64,000 bases of DNA from Ideonella oryzae (GCF_024055665.1 NZ_JAMXMC010000007.1:124001-188000), one strand, 5' to 3'; shown: positions 51,701 to 58,898, counted from the stretch's first letter. Made by a program: numbers and translations. The notes: generated by a model from the sequence alone, not told the origin.

Positions 51701-51737
51701 ACGCGCGCCCGACCTGTTCGTTGGCCTGCTTGAGCAT
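45696..51737 (-). CDS. Bacterial alpha-2-macroglobulin (YfhM-like)
   Basis: A giant 2013-residue protein against about 1650 for E. coli YfhM. A basic tail and one membrane helix (about 61-78) anchor it; no lipobox is present, unlike YfhM. Macroglobulin domains fill most of the protein. The thioester motif is intact in YPYGCTEQL (Cys1525, Gln1528), so it can trap proteases covalently in the periplasm. An unusual insert at about 575-605 is almost only Gly, Glu, Ala and Asp with a CC pair (EGEGEGEGCCEGG). It is encoded directly before pbpC; the pair is thought to guard and repair the cell wall. The ribosome binding site GGGGAGAG before ATG 51737 is good. Confidence 0.9.
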   Translation of the reverse strand: MLKQANEQVGRAFAQVARWLGRAGQAAAPVARRVLGQWAPPAWAQAAGRGLGRLGGLLQAHALLTLVVVALAGAAVWQAPHIAQRWRAWAPAWMNLGLLGDDMGAATVTVQLQPPGAPDYRNNGGPQPLVISFSAPAAPPLRIGKEPTDVSLSPEVAGQWKWVDASTLRFEPQGHWPIGEHYTLKLGRKSLAPHVALKERKYEFDAAGFTMNVGSAEFYQDPVQAGLRRVVMTLDFNHPVDAKALESRIHLDDGSERKFSVSYDTQRLQATVQSEPLAIPAQTVAMQITIDKGVGAQRGGPGTPAPVVKSVDVPGLYSLAVSEISTAVVSNDAGDPEHVLHVGASMAVHEREYARTVQAWMLPVSEQDGGEPFAWSDPAEVTPAVLKRAKPMKLDPIASEREVTEAASFRLPQAEGGRFLFVKVAKGMKSPGGYLLGSDRLEILQIKTFAPELSIMSRGSLLALSGEKKLPLLVRDLPGVKIDIARVLPQQLHLLVSQADGNFSQPQFYGRVNDDTLAEHFEREIPLKLKPGKSHYETVDFAEYLQAGGERRGVFLLKVQGYDPAAKRGPATGGDEGDASAMAGGEGEGEGEGCCEGGDAEAAQVDPTTIHDQRLVIVTDLGLIAKRAADGTRDVFVQSIASGQPVGGARIEVWGRNGLVLANASTDASGHASLPNLNGYTREKAPVLLLARKDGDLSFLPMGGAASLGRGERTLDMSRFDVGGLHTSGVPNQMTAFLFSDRGIYRPGDTLHVGIAVKASNWATSMKDLPVEAEIIDPRGLSVRRETLRLGPAGTAELAHSTQDSSPTGNYTVNLSLPRQTSANAPDVPPLLIGSTTVKVQEFLPDRTKVSAHLSTEVAEGWVKPDDLKLQVHVENLFGTPAQNRRVESRLTLTPTWPHFRSLPDYSFYDPSVNRRSQMDDLGAVQTDDKGNAEVDLRLSRFEAATYQAHVLVKAFEPEGGRSVAAEVQTLVSDQPWLVGVKTPDPLDYIARNAKREIQLIAIDPKAQKIAVPGLKLVRVEHKVLSVLVKQNNGLYRYESRAKDVTLDEQPLAIAAAGSKVVLNTSAPGNFALEVRNAQGLVLNRVQYAVAGAANLSRSMDRNAELQIKLNKKSYEPGETIDLAIQAPYTGAGLITIERDKVYAHAWFKADQTASVQHIALPKDFEGNGYVNVQFVRDPSSDEIYTSPLSYGAVPFATGLDRRTAKIKLDAPALAKPGDTLKMTLHSDKPARAFVFAVDEGILQVARYTTPDPLKHFFQKRALEVSTLQTLDLVLPEFRKLMQSAAPGGDGEGEAGKHLNPFKRKRDKPVAYWSGLVDVNGEKTFSYTLPDTFNGAVRVMAVVVSDDAVASATTTSTVRGDIVLLPTVPTSLAPGDTVDIGVGVANNIAGSGKDAPIRLALAVGNGLEVVGDAAQTLKVSEKGEATTVFHLRAKPGAQAVLGSASVAFTATSGKASAKLSTDLSVRPASALVTLVQSGTAVGAGELKSQLDAYPAFARSDLAVSATPWAFASGLIRYLDGYPYGCTEQLVSQTMPSVVLAAQPELAKELNKSRAALGQAAFSPQQALQRTLTQLRARQTAEGGFAMWPGGTADDFASTYALQLLLEAKDRQLAVPPDMVSKATVYLQSRLGSGDTSSAFSWRNRAQMAYLLTRQGVLVPAALANLRQAQQAALQRDKASPLATDLGAAYLAAAFALQKQDATAQALMAPVWSDLQQRVARKQPLNRWDYYYDPLVHDSTLILLGARHFPKLLASLPVESWSRLAAMIGEGWYSTQSSATTILAVDAYARAAAASAGGSVTAQAVDKAGKSLALPLTGELRSLQQAAVPNGTAKLKLSNPGNLPLYYGWAETGYERNLPDTAVTHGLEITQAILDEKGNAISEARIGQEVTVRLTVRAVDRDSARQVVLVNVLPSGLEPVLNSGSADDTAPDTPLWQRRVGGSGSWSLNYVDIREDRLIFFGDVGRGTQDISFKARATNVGQFALPAAYAEAMYERRVYGRSAAGRFNVAPLGK

Positions 51738-51823
51738 GGCTCTCCCCCTCTGTGATTGGGGGGCATTATTCCCAGCGAATGGGGCGCCCTGGTGACCCAT
51801 CTGCGGACATCCCCCATCCGAGG

Positions 51824-51837
51824 GCATGGCGCCATGC
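51824..51837. promoter_or_regulatory. Perfect 14-bp palindrome in a divergent promoter region
   Basis: GCATGGC-GCCATGC is a perfect palindrome without spacer, in the 205-bp gap between the divergent alpha-2-macroglobulin and isochorismatase-family genes. It is a possible regulator site; the binding protein is unknown. Confidence 0.35.
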
Positions 51838-51942
51838 GTTGGGGCAAGTCGGGCGTCGGTGGAATCCGACGATCGGTAACACGCGGTAAGCCGCGGGCTG
51901 CGATGATCCGTGATCCGTGCCTCAGCCCCTCAAGGAGCCGCC

Positions 51943-52488
51943 ATGACCACCGCCCTGCTCGTCATCGATGTCCAGACCACCCTGTGTGTCGGCCAATGGG
52001 CCGTGCACGATGCGGCCGGCCTGATCGACCGGATCAACAGCGTGTCGCGCAAGGCGCGTGCGGCGGGGGCGCCGGTGGTGTTCATCCAGCACGAGGACGA
52101 CCACCCGCTGATGCGCCATGGCAGCGAGGGCTGGCAGCTGGCGCCCGGCCTGGAGACGGCCGAGGGCGACCTGTTCGTGCGCAAGACGACGCCCGACTCG
52201 TTCTTCAAGACGGACCTGATGGGCAAGCTGCAGGCCCGGGGCGTGACGGCGCTGATCGTCTGCGGGGCGCAGACGGACTTCTGCGTGAGCACCACCACCC
52301 TGGGCGCACTGGAACACGGCTTTCCGGTGACGCTGGTGTCCGATGGCCATTCGACGCTGGACAACGGCGTGCTGACGGCGCCGCAGATCATCGCCCACCA
52401 CAACCGCACGCTGTCCCACATGGACAGCTTCGGCGTGAAGGTGACGCTGGTGCCGGCCGCCGAGGTGACCTTTCCCCCGGCGGCCTGA
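51943..52488 (+). CDS. Isochorismatase-family cysteine hydrolase
   Basis: A 181-residue protein with an intact triad: Asp9 in LLVIDVQ, Lys81 in FVRKTTPDSF and Cys114 in AQTDFCVSTT, followed by the usual GFPVTLVSDGHST. Members hydrolyse nicotinamide, ureidoacrylate, N-carbamoyl compounds or isochorismate; this short form is a stand-alone amidohydrolase-type member and its substrate is not evident. AAGGAG precedes ATG 51943. It is divergent from the alpha-2-macroglobulin gene and convergent with the TonB receptor gene, 17 bp away. Confidence 0.88.
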   Translation: MTTALLVIDVQTTLCVGQWAVHDAAGLIDRINSVSRKARAAGAPVVFIQHEDDHPLMRHGSEGWQLAPGLETAEGDLFVRKTTPDSFFKTDLMGKLQARGVTALIVCGAQTDFCVSTTTLGALEHGFPVTLVSDGHSTLDNGVLTAPQIIAHHNRTLSHMDSFGVKVTLVPAAEVTFPPAA

Positions 52489-52505
52489 GCGTCTGACCCG
52501 TCAGG

Positions 52506-54674
52506 TCAGAAGCGCTGGGTCACCCCCAGCACCACGCCACGGCGCGGGCCGTACTGGGCGGCGCCCACGCCGATGCCCGAGCCATCGCGGATCTGGTACA
52601 CCTTGTCGAACAGGTTGGTGACGGCCGCGCGCAGCTCGGTGGGGCCCAGACCCTGGGCCAGGGTGAGGCTGTGCTGCACGCCCAGGTTGACCTGGGTGTA
52701 GGCCGGCAGGTGGCCGGTGTTGGCAAAGCCGTTGCGCAGGCCGCTGCCGTGGATCAGGTCCAGCGAGGCGGTGGTGCCTTCGGCCCAGCGGTAGCTCACG
52801 CCGGCCGAGGCGGAGGTGGCCTGGTCGTGGTCCAGGTGCACCCAGTGGCTGTTGATGTAGTCCAGCTCATCCTGTTCGAAGTTGAACTGGCCGCTCTCCA
52901 GCCCCTTGCCGAAGGCCCGCGCCAGGGCCACGTTGGCATAGGCCGAGAAGGCGTCCTGGTGGTAGTTGGCGCTGAGCTCCAGGCCCCAGATGCGGGCCTT
53001 CTGGTAGTTGAAGGCGGAGTAGATCAGCGCGTTGCCGAACTGGCCTTCGTCCTGCAGGTGGCGCACGTTGCGGTAGTAGCCGTCCAGGCCCACGGTCAGC
53101 GCGGGGCTGAGCTGCTGCGAGATGCCGGCGTCGAAGTAGTGGCTGCGCTCGGAGCGCACGGCGGTGTTGGCGTCCGAAGGCAGGGCGTTGGTGGTGCCCA
53201 GGAACTTGGCCACCGAGGTCTGGTCGATCAGCTCGGTGGGCGGCGGGGTGAAGTAGCGCGCATAGCCCACATGCACCCGGGTGCTGGGGCTCAGGTCGTA
53301 GACGGCGCCCAGGCGCGGGCTGAGCTGGTGCTCGTTGACCACGGTGTTGACCTGGTCGTAGCGCAGGCCGTAGTTGACGGTCAGGGCCTGGATCGGGGTC
53401 CACTCGTCCTGCAGATAGGCGCTCCACTGGTGGCCGATGATGCGGCTGTTGTCGACGATGGTCTCGGGCACGTCGCTGGTGGCATTGCCGTCGGCATCGG
53501 CCGGGAAGACCTGCGCGGTGTTGTCGGTGGTGCCACGCTCGTGCTGGAAGGAGAAGCCGCTGCGCAGGGTGTGGGCGGGGTTGATGACCCAGCTCAGGTC
53601 GCCCTGCAGACCGGCGGCGTCGTTGCTGCGCAGCACGTTGGCCGCCACGCCGTTGAACATCAGGTCGCCGCGGTCATCCGGGGTGTAGTGCACGTCGGTG
53701 CGGCGGACGTAGGCGGCCAGCTGGTAGTCCACCCCGTCGCCCAGGGTGCTTTGCAGCGCCAGCACGCCGAAGCGGTTGCGCTCCTTCTGGCGCGCGTCCA
53801 GCGTGGCCGAGTCGATGCTGTCGCTGCCGTTCAGACTGAAGCTGGGCGTCTGGCCTGGCACGTCGGGGATCTGAAAGCGGTTGTTGGAAAAGCCGCCCAT
53901 GGCGCTCAGCCGCGTCTCGGGGCTGAGCAGGTAGGACACGATGCCGAAGGCATTGCCCTGCTGGGTCTGGTCGTGCAGGGGACGGCGGCTGGCGGTGGGG
54001 TTCTCGATGCCCTCGTCGCTGCGCAGGGCTGAGCCGGTCAGGTAGTAGCTCAGCGCCCCCTCGGTGCCGCCCACTTCGGCGCTGGCCTCGCGGTGGCCGT
54101 TGCTGCCGGTCTCCAGGCTCACGCTGCCGCCGTTGGCGAAGGTGCTGTCCTTGGTGTGGATGTCCACCACGCCGGCGGTGCGGTTGCCGTACTGGGCCGG
54201 CAGCGCGCCGGTGATCAGCGAGAGGTGGTCGGCCAGGCGGGTCTGCAGGGCCTGGCCGAAGCCGCTGATGGATTCGGGGATCTGGATGCCGTCGATGCGG
54301 TACTGCAGGTTGGCATGGTCGCCACGCACATGCAGCTGACCATACGAATCCTGCACCACGCCGGGGGCCTGCAGCAGCACCTGGTTGAGCGGGGTGGATT
54401 CGCCCTCGGGCAGGCGCTGCAGGTCCTCGGCATCGAAGCGGTAGACCGAGCTGCCGGTGTCGGGCGACAGGCCGTTGCGGGCCGCGTCCAGCTTCTGGCG
54501 CTGGGCGCTGATCTCCACCCGCTGGGTGGGCGCGGTGTCGGCAGGGGCGGTGGTGGCTGCGGCGGGGGTGGTGGGGGCCGTCTGGGCGCGGGCGGGGGTG
54601 GCCAGCAGGCTCAGGGCGCAGGGAAAGGCCAGGGACAGGGCGAACGCCAGGCTCGTCCGGGGAAAGTTCTTCAT
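52506..54674 (-). CDS. TonB-dependent outer-membrane receptor
   Basis: Encodes 722 residues. A signal peptide ends in ATPARA near residue 29. A Pro/Ala/Thr linker precedes the plug domain (about 65-170) with LNQVLLQAPGVVQDSYGQLHVRG split by the usual RIDGIQIPE. A 22-strand barrel follows, ending in the C-terminal Phe (VTQRF). There is no obvious TonB box beyond QRVEISAQ (about residues 51-58). The ligand is unknown. The small Cys-containing protein encoded upstream is of a kind often seen with metal-related TonB receptors, so copper or cobalt are candidates, as inference only. AAGGAG supports ATG 54674. Confidence 0.9.
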   Translation of the reverse strand: MKNFPRTSLAFALSLAFPCALSLLATPARAQTAPTTPAAATTAPADTAPTQRVEISAQRQKLDAARNGLSPDTGSSVYRFDAEDLQRLPEGESTPLNQVLLQAPGVVQDSYGQLHVRGDHANLQYRIDGIQIPESISGFGQALQTRLADHLSLITGALPAQYGNRTAGVVDIHTKDSTFANGGSVSLETGSNGHREASAEVGGTEGALSYYLTGSALRSDEGIENPTASRRPLHDQTQQGNAFGIVSYLLSPETRLSAMGGFSNNRFQIPDVPGQTPSFSLNGSDSIDSATLDARQKERNRFGVLALQSTLGDGVDYQLAAYVRRTDVHYTPDDRGDLMFNGVAANVLRSNDAAGLQGDLSWVINPAHTLRSGFSFQHERGTTDNTAQVFPADADGNATSDVPETIVDNSRIIGHQWSAYLQDEWTPIQALTVNYGLRYDQVNTVVNEHQLSPRLGAVYDLSPSTRVHVGYARYFTPPPTELIDQTSVAKFLGTTNALPSDANTAVRSERSHYFDAGISQQLSPALTVGLDGYYRNVRHLQDEGQFGNALIYSAFNYQKARIWGLELSANYHQDAFSAYANVALARAFGKGLESGQFNFEQDELDYINSHWVHLDHDQATSASAGVSYRWAEGTTASLDLIHGSGLRNGFANTGHLPAYTQVNLGVQHSLTLAQGLGPTELRAAVTNLFDKVYQIRDGSGIGVGAAQYGPRRGVVLGVTQRF

Positions 54675-54688
54675 GCAGAAACTCCTTG

Positions 54689-54766
54689 CGATGCGCGCAA
54701 GACCAGGCACAGGCACAGGCCTGGGCACGGCCTCAGACACGAAGAGGCCTGCGGTCGCGCGCATCG
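54689..54766. repeat. 10-bp inverted repeat in the TonB-receptor leader
   Basis: CGATGCGCGC (54689-54698) and GCGCGCATCG (54757-54766) are perfect inverted copies with 58 bases between them. The proximal arm ends two bases from the ribosome binding site (AAGGAG, complement of 54682-54687). The enclosed segment contains the short tandem AGGCAC AGGCAC. It could form a leader structure controlling translation. I see no known riboswitch consensus. Confidence 0.4.
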
Positions 54767-54829
54767 GAATGCCAATGGGGGTGCAGCGAGCCGGGGCCGG
54801 CCGCGCCACCAGGGCGCGGGCCGTCCCGC

Positions 54830-55219
54830 TCAGGACAGGAGAGTGGTGAAGCGCGCCGGCGGATCGCGGGCGCTGTGCGGCGGGCGGGCGGCCTCGCGCC
54901 GCAGGAAGGGCTCGCTGCGCGGCGCCGTCTGCTGCAGGGCCAGCAGCTCGGGCGGCGCGAAGCGCCAGACGGCCAGGTTCCCCAGCTGAGCAAAGCCCAG
55001 GCAGAGCTGGCAGACGGCATCGGCCTGGTCCCGGCCCTCGCCGCGGGGCGCCTGGGACGAGCCGGCGGCCGCGGGCTCGGCCAGGGCCACGGCCGGGCCG
55101 GCCGCGCCACGCAGGGCCGGCAGCAGGTGGCTGAGCTCGTGCAGCACCGCGCCCTGCTGGGCCAGCAGGAGCACGAGAGACAGCAGTGAGAACCGCCAGG
55201 ACAGCCAGGACTTGCGCAC
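54830..55219 (-). CDS. Small membrane/exported protein, DUF2946-like
   Basis: About 129 residues from GTG 55219. It starts VRKSWLSWRFSLLSLVLLLA, a signal peptide or anchor, followed by LHELSHLLP; later comes CQLCLGFAQLG, a CxxC motif. A His-containing segment after the signal and a CxxC before a helix are typical of DUF2946-like proteins, small putative metal-related proteins. The start is uncertain: no ATG fits without running into the ParB-like gene, and the ribosome binding site is weak. It lies 155 bp upstream of the TonB receptor on the same strand, which suggests a shared transport role. Confidence 0.5.
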   Translation of the reverse strand: MRKSWLSWRFSLLSLVLLLAQQGAVLHELSHLLPALRGAAGPAVALAEPAAAGSSQAPRGEGRDQADAVCQLCLGFAQLGNLAVWRFAPPELLALQQTAPRSEPFLRREAARPPHSARDPPARFTTLLS

Positions 55220-55295
55220 GGTCAAGATTCTAGAGAGGCGGGTGAAGCCCCGTGCATAGAATGCCGGCCCCTGCCCGCCCTTCCCCCCAGTTCGC

Positions 55296-56159
55296 ATGTC
55301 CGACACCCCCACCATCGTCATCCACGAGGGCCTGCAGGCCTACATCGACCCGCTGCGCCCCGAAGAGGAAGAGGCCCTGGAGGCCAGCCTGCTGGCCGAG
55401 GGCTGCCGCGAAGCCCTGGTGCTGTGGGGCGATGTGCTGGTGGACGGCCACAACCGCCACCGCCTGTGCACCAAGCACGGCATCCCCTTCCGCACGGTGC
55501 AGAACCCGCGCCTGAAGACGCTGCAGGACGTGCAGCTGTGGATGATCGACCAGCAGTTGGGCCGGCGCAGCGTGTCCAACTTCCAGCGCGGCGTGCTGGC
55601 CCTGCGCAAGCGCGAGCTGCTGGAGGCCCGCCGCGCCGCCCGCATGGCCGCCCTGGCCGAAGCCCCGAGCGCCGCGGTGGACGCCGCCGCCCCGGCCACG
55701 GCCGAGCCCGCCGGTGGCGAGGCCCCGCCCTGGGCTGGTGAAGGCAGTGGGGCCCCCGCGGCGCCCCTGCCCGAGCCCAAGCCGCTGGACAGCCGCGAGG
55801 CGGTGGCCAAGGCGGCCCGCCTGTCCAGCGCGCAGGTGCAGATGATCGAGAAGATCCACCAGCAGGCCACGCCCGAGGTGGTGGCCGCGGTGCGCGCGGG
55901 CACGCTGTCGATCAACGCCGCGGCCGCGGTGGCCACGCTGCCGGCCGAGGAGCAGGCCGCCGCCGCCCAGGCCGGGGCCGACGAGCTCAAGCAGGTGGCC
56001 AAGCGGGTGCGCGAAGCCAAGCGCAAGCCCAAGGCCGAGGAGGGCAGCGAAGCGCCCGAGGCCGGCGGCGACACGCTGGACAGCCTGCGCCAGCGCGTGG
56101 CCGCGCTGGAGGCCGAGAACGCCGAACTGCGGCGCCAGCTGGCCGCCCTGGGCGGCTGA
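55296..56159 (+). CDS. ParB-like nuclease-domain protein (orphan)
   Basis: Encodes 287 residues. The N-terminal ParB/Srx-like domain (about 5-95) has PLRPEEEEALEASLLAEG and the core VDGHNRHRLCTKHGIPF, where ParB and plasmid replication proteins have their nucleotide pocket. A Pro/Ala/Gly-rich linker (about 125-165) follows, then helices SREAVAKAARLSSAQVQMIEKI that look like the ParB helix-turn-helix and INAAAAVATLP. A C-terminal coiled coil ends the protein (LDSLRQRVAALEAENAELRRQL). No parA, parS-like cluster or replication gene is adjacent, so it is not the chromosomal partition gene; it may be a plasmid-derived or regulatory ParB-like protein. Confidence 0.7.
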   Translation: MSDTPTIVIHEGLQAYIDPLRPEEEEALEASLLAEGCREALVLWGDVLVDGHNRHRLCTKHGIPFRTVQNPRLKTLQDVQLWMIDQQLGRRSVSNFQRGVLALRKRELLEARRAARMAALAEAPSAAVDAAAPATAEPAGGEAPPWAGEGSGAPAAPLPEPKPLDSREAVAKAARLSSAQVQMIEKIHQQATPEVVAAVRAGTLSINAAAAVATLPAEEQAAAAQAGADELKQVAKRVREAKRKPKAEEGSEAPEAGGDTLDSLRQRVAALEAENAELRRQLAALGG

Positions 56160-56268
56160 GGCGCTCCCCAGGACAGGGGACACCGGGTGAGCCGGGCCGC
56201 GGCGGGGCTCGGGCACACTCGCGCCAGCCCCGGCGCGTGCCGGGCCCGCCCCGCACCGAGGAGCCGTC

Positions 56269-56700
56269 TTGTCGCCGTCGCCCGCCGCCCTGCTCGCGCC
56301 CGTCTTCGCACTGGCCTTCTGGACCTTTCTGGTGCTGCTTCGCCTGGCCTTCGTGCGCATCCGCGCGGGGCTGTGCGGCCAGATCTCGCCGGGCGATTTC
56401 CGCCTGGGCGAATCGCCCCAGGTGCCGGCGCCGGTGACGCTGGTCAACCGCAACTACATGAACCTGCTGGAACTGCCGGTGCTGTTCTACGCGCTGTCGC
56501 TGATCCTGGTGGCGCAGCCGGCCCTGGCCGGCCCCTGGGCCCCCGGGCTGCAGTGGGCCTATGTGGGCCTGCGCATCGTGCACAGCGTGGTGCACCAGAG
56601 CTACAACAATGTGCTGCACCGGCTGGCGGTGTTCGCCGCCAGCAATGCGGTGCTGGTGACGCTGTGGACGCTGGCCGCGCTGCGCCTGGCCGGCACCTAG
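56269..56700 (+). CDS. MAPEG-family membrane protein
   Basis: A 143-residue protein with four hydrophobic helices. The motif VTLVNRNYMNLLELPVLFYAL is the MAPEG signature (NxxNxxE-type), followed by GLRIVHSVVHQSYNNVLHRL. MAPEG proteins are glutathione- or eicosanoid-related membrane proteins; bacterial members are mostly uncharacterised. No ATG is available. TTG 56269 follows GAGGAG at 5 bases and fits the expected N-terminus, making a TTG start likely. Confidence 0.8.
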   Translation: MSPSPAALLAPVFALAFWTFLVLLRLAFVRIRAGLCGQISPGDFRLGESPQVPAPVTLVNRNYMNLLELPVLFYALSLILVAQPALAGPWAPGLQWAYVGLRIVHSVVHQSYNNVLHRLAVFAASNAVLVTLWTLAALRLAGT

Positions 56701-56732
56701 CCGGCGCCTGACCCGCGTTGGAGGCCCGGCCC

Positions 56733-57746
56733 TCAGCCGGCCGTGCGCGCGGCATAGCGCCGCGCCAGCACCGCGCAGACGAAGAGCTGCAGCTGGTGAT
56801 AGAACATGATGGGCAGCACCACCGTGCCCAGCACCGGGTTGCCGGCGAACAGCAGCCGCGCCATCGGCACACCGGAGGCCAGCGTCTTCTTGCTGCCGCA
56901 GAAGACGGCCACGATCTCGTCTTCCACCGCAAAGCCCAGGCGGCGCGCCAGCCAGCGGGTGAAGACCAGCATCGGGAACAGGAAGCACGCCGCGCCGGCC
57001 AGCACCATCGCCAGCAGGCCCAGGCCGTGGCGGGCCCACAGGCCGTCGGCCACCGCGTCGCTGAACGAGCACCAGACCAGCATCAGGATCACGCCGCGGT
57101 CCACCCACTGCGTGATGGGCTTGATGCGCTTGAACCACTCGCCCACGAAGCGCCGCGCCACCTGGCCCAGCACGAAGGGCAGCAGCAGCATGCGCGCCAC
57201 CTTGAGCATGGTCTCGCCCAGCGGCATGGCGCCGCCGTCCACGCCGGTGTGGAACATCAGGCTGGCCAGCAGCGGGGTGAGCACCACGCCCAGCAGCGTG
57301 GACAGGCTGGCGTTGAGCACGGCGGCGGCCACGTCGCCCTTGGCCAGCGCGGTCATCGCCACCGAGGACGACACGGTGGACGGCAGCACCGCCAGGTAGA
57401 AGAAGCCCAGGCGCAGGTCCGGCGGCACCCATTGGCCGAAGGCCGCGTCCAGCGCCCACCACCACAGCGGGAAGAAGGCGTAGGTGCACAGCTGCACCAG
57501 CAGGTGCAGGCGCCAGCGGCTGGCCCCGCTCAGCAGGCTCTCGGTGGACAGGCCCATGCCGTGCAGGAAGAAGATCAGGAAGATGCCGATGTCGGAAGCC
57601 TGGTCCAGGTGCAGCCAGCCGCCGCTGCGGCCGATCTGCGGGGCCAGGCTGGCCACCACCACAGCGGCGATCATGCCGACGAGGAAGACATCGACCTTGC
57701 CGGCGGCGGCGCGGCGCGGCCGCAGGGACGGGGAAGAGGAAGGCAT
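56733..57746 (-). CDS. Bile acid:sodium symporter family transporter (SBF-like)
   Basis: A 337-residue protein with about ten helices. The SBF-like signature CGSKKTLASGVPMARLLF and the earlier LPSTVSSSVAMTALAKGDVAAAVLN match the YfeH/SBF-like branch of BASS transporters. These move organic anions with sodium; the substrate of this branch is unknown. The Arg-rich cytoplasmic start is typical. It is divergent from an AraC-type regulator, 77 bp away, which probably controls it. Confidence 0.9.
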   Translation of the reverse strand: MPSSSPSLRPRRAAAGKVDVFLVGMIAAVVVASLAPQIGRSGGWLHLDQASDIGIFLIFFLHGMGLSTESLLSGASRWRLHLLVQLCTYAFFPLWWWALDAAFGQWVPPDLRLGFFYLAVLPSTVSSSVAMTALAKGDVAAAVLNASLSTLLGVVLTPLLASLMFHTGVDGGAMPLGETMLKVARMLLLPFVLGQVARRFVGEWFKRIKPITQWVDRGVILMLVWCSFSDAVADGLWARHGLGLLAMVLAGAACFLFPMLVFTRWLARRLGFAVEDEIVAVFCGSKKTLASGVPMARLLFAGNPVLGTVVLPIMFYHQLQLFVCAVLARRYAARTAG

Positions 57747-57823
57747 GGCGGGCAGTGTCGTGTTCGGGATGGCGTTAGGCTAAGGGCTGCGGCCACGCTC
57801 CCCTGCCTGCGCTGCGCCAAGCC

Positions 57824-58627
57824 ATGCCGCCAAACCGCCAAACTGCCCTGCGCCGCCCCCAGGCCGAACGCCGCGTCCCGCGGCTGGCGGCCTTGCCGCG
57901 CCCGGTGCTGGCCCGGGTGGAGGCCCTGGCGCCCGGCGCCTGGAGCGCGCCCCACACCCATCCCTGGGGCCAGCTGTCCTATGCCATCGAGGGGGTGCTG
58001 CAGGTGGAGACGGCCGACGGCTGCTTTCTGGCGCCGCCGGAGCGGGCGGTGTGGGTGCCCGCGGCACTGGCCCATTCGATCCACAACATCGGCCCGGCGC
58101 AGATGCGCAGCCTGTACGTGCAGGCCGGCACGCCCGGCCTGCCGGCCCAGTGCCAGGTGCTGGAAATCTCCCCGCTGCTGCGCGAGCTGGTGCTGGCGGT
58201 GTGCGGCCTGCCCGAGCACTACGACGAGGACGGCCCCCCAGGCCGCCTGGTGGCGGTGACGCTGGACCAGCTGGCCCAGGCCCGCCCGGCGGCGCTGGAC
58301 CTGCCCCTGCCCACCGACGCCCGGCTGCGCCGGCTGTGCAGCGCCCTGCAGGCCGACCCGGCGGACGCCCGCACCTGGGCCCAGTGGGGCGAGGCCGTGG
58401 GCCTGAGTGAGCGCTCGCTGGTGCGGCTGTTCCAGGCCCAGACAGGGCTGGCGCCCGGGGCCTGGCGGCGCCGGCTGCGCCTCCTGCTGGCCCTGGGGCC
58501 GCTGGCCGCGGGCACCAAGGTGGCGGCGGTGGCGGCCGAATGCGGCTATGCCTCGCCCTCGGCCTTCATCACCGCCTTCAGCGCGGAGTTCGGGCTCACG
58601 CCCACGCAGATGTTCGCCGCCCCTTGA
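57824..58627 (+). CDS. AraC-family regulator with cupin sensor
   Basis: Encodes 267 residues. The N-terminal cupin-like part (about 30-110) has APHTHPWGQLSYAIEGVLQVE and WVPAALAHSIHN, both keeping His residues that could bind a metal or ligand. The C-terminal AraC domain (about 170-267) shows WAQWGEAVGLSERSLVRLFQAQTGLAPGAWRRRLRL and the second HTH with AAECGYASPSAFITAFSAEFG. It is divergent from the BASS transporter, which is the likely target. The next gene begins 7 bp after its stop, so the ferredoxin gene may be co-transcribed. Confidence 0.88.
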   Translation: MPPNRQTALRRPQAERRVPRLAALPRPVLARVEALAPGAWSAPHTHPWGQLSYAIEGVLQVETADGCFLAPPERAVWVPAALAHSIHNIGPAQMRSLYVQAGTPGLPAQCQVLEISPLLRELVLAVCGLPEHYDEDGPPGRLVAVTLDQLAQARPAALDLPLPTDARLRRLCSALQADPADARTWAQWGEAVGLSERSLVRLFQAQTGLAPGAWRRRLRLLLALGPLAAGTKVAAVAAECGYASPSAFITAFSAEFGLTPTQMFAAP

Positions 58628-58634
58628 TCGCCCC

Positions 58635-58898
58635 ATGAACGCCCCGCACCCCGCCAAGGCGCTGCCGGCCATCGACCCCGCCCGCTGCACCGGCTGCGGC
58701 CGCTGCGTGGGCCTGTGCCCGCCCCAGGTGCTGTGGCTGGAAACGGCCGACCCGCGCGGCTGGGGGCCCAAGCACGCGGTGCTGCATGACGCCCCGGGCT
58801 GCACCGGCTGCGCGCTGTGCGCGGTGCACTGCCCCTTTGATGCCATTCAAATGGTGCGGAATTGTTCCGCTCGACCGGCCGCGGAAGGATCAAGATGA
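58635..58898 (+). CDS. 2[4Fe-4S] ferredoxin-like protein
   Basis: An 87-residue protein with two complete four-Cys motifs: CTGCGRCVGLCP (about 15-26) and CTGCALCAVHCP (about 57-68). This is the classical bacterial 2[4Fe-4S] ferredoxin fold for low-potential electron transfer, with a 30-residue loop containing Trp between the clusters. The C-terminal 17 residues (VRNCSARPAAEGSR) are unlike the family and may reflect a run-on beyond an ancestral stop. No redox enzyme is adjacent; the partner is unknown. Confidence 0.82.
   Translation: MNAPHPAKALPAIDPARCTGCGRCVGLCPPQVLWLETADPRGWGPKHAVLHDAPGCTGCALCAVHCPFDAIQMVRNCSARPAAEGSR

Noticed and set aside
45417-51755. A 2112-codon open frame on the plus strand
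   Set aside because: It is the antisense shadow of the alpha-2-macroglobulin and pbpC genes. Its protein is repetitive His/Gly/Gln/Val without any domain, as expected from GC-rich third positions.
54675-54829. Cobalamin riboswitch upstream of the TonB receptor
   Set aside because: No B12-box sequence or expected helix set was found on the minus strand; only one long-range inverted repeat is present.
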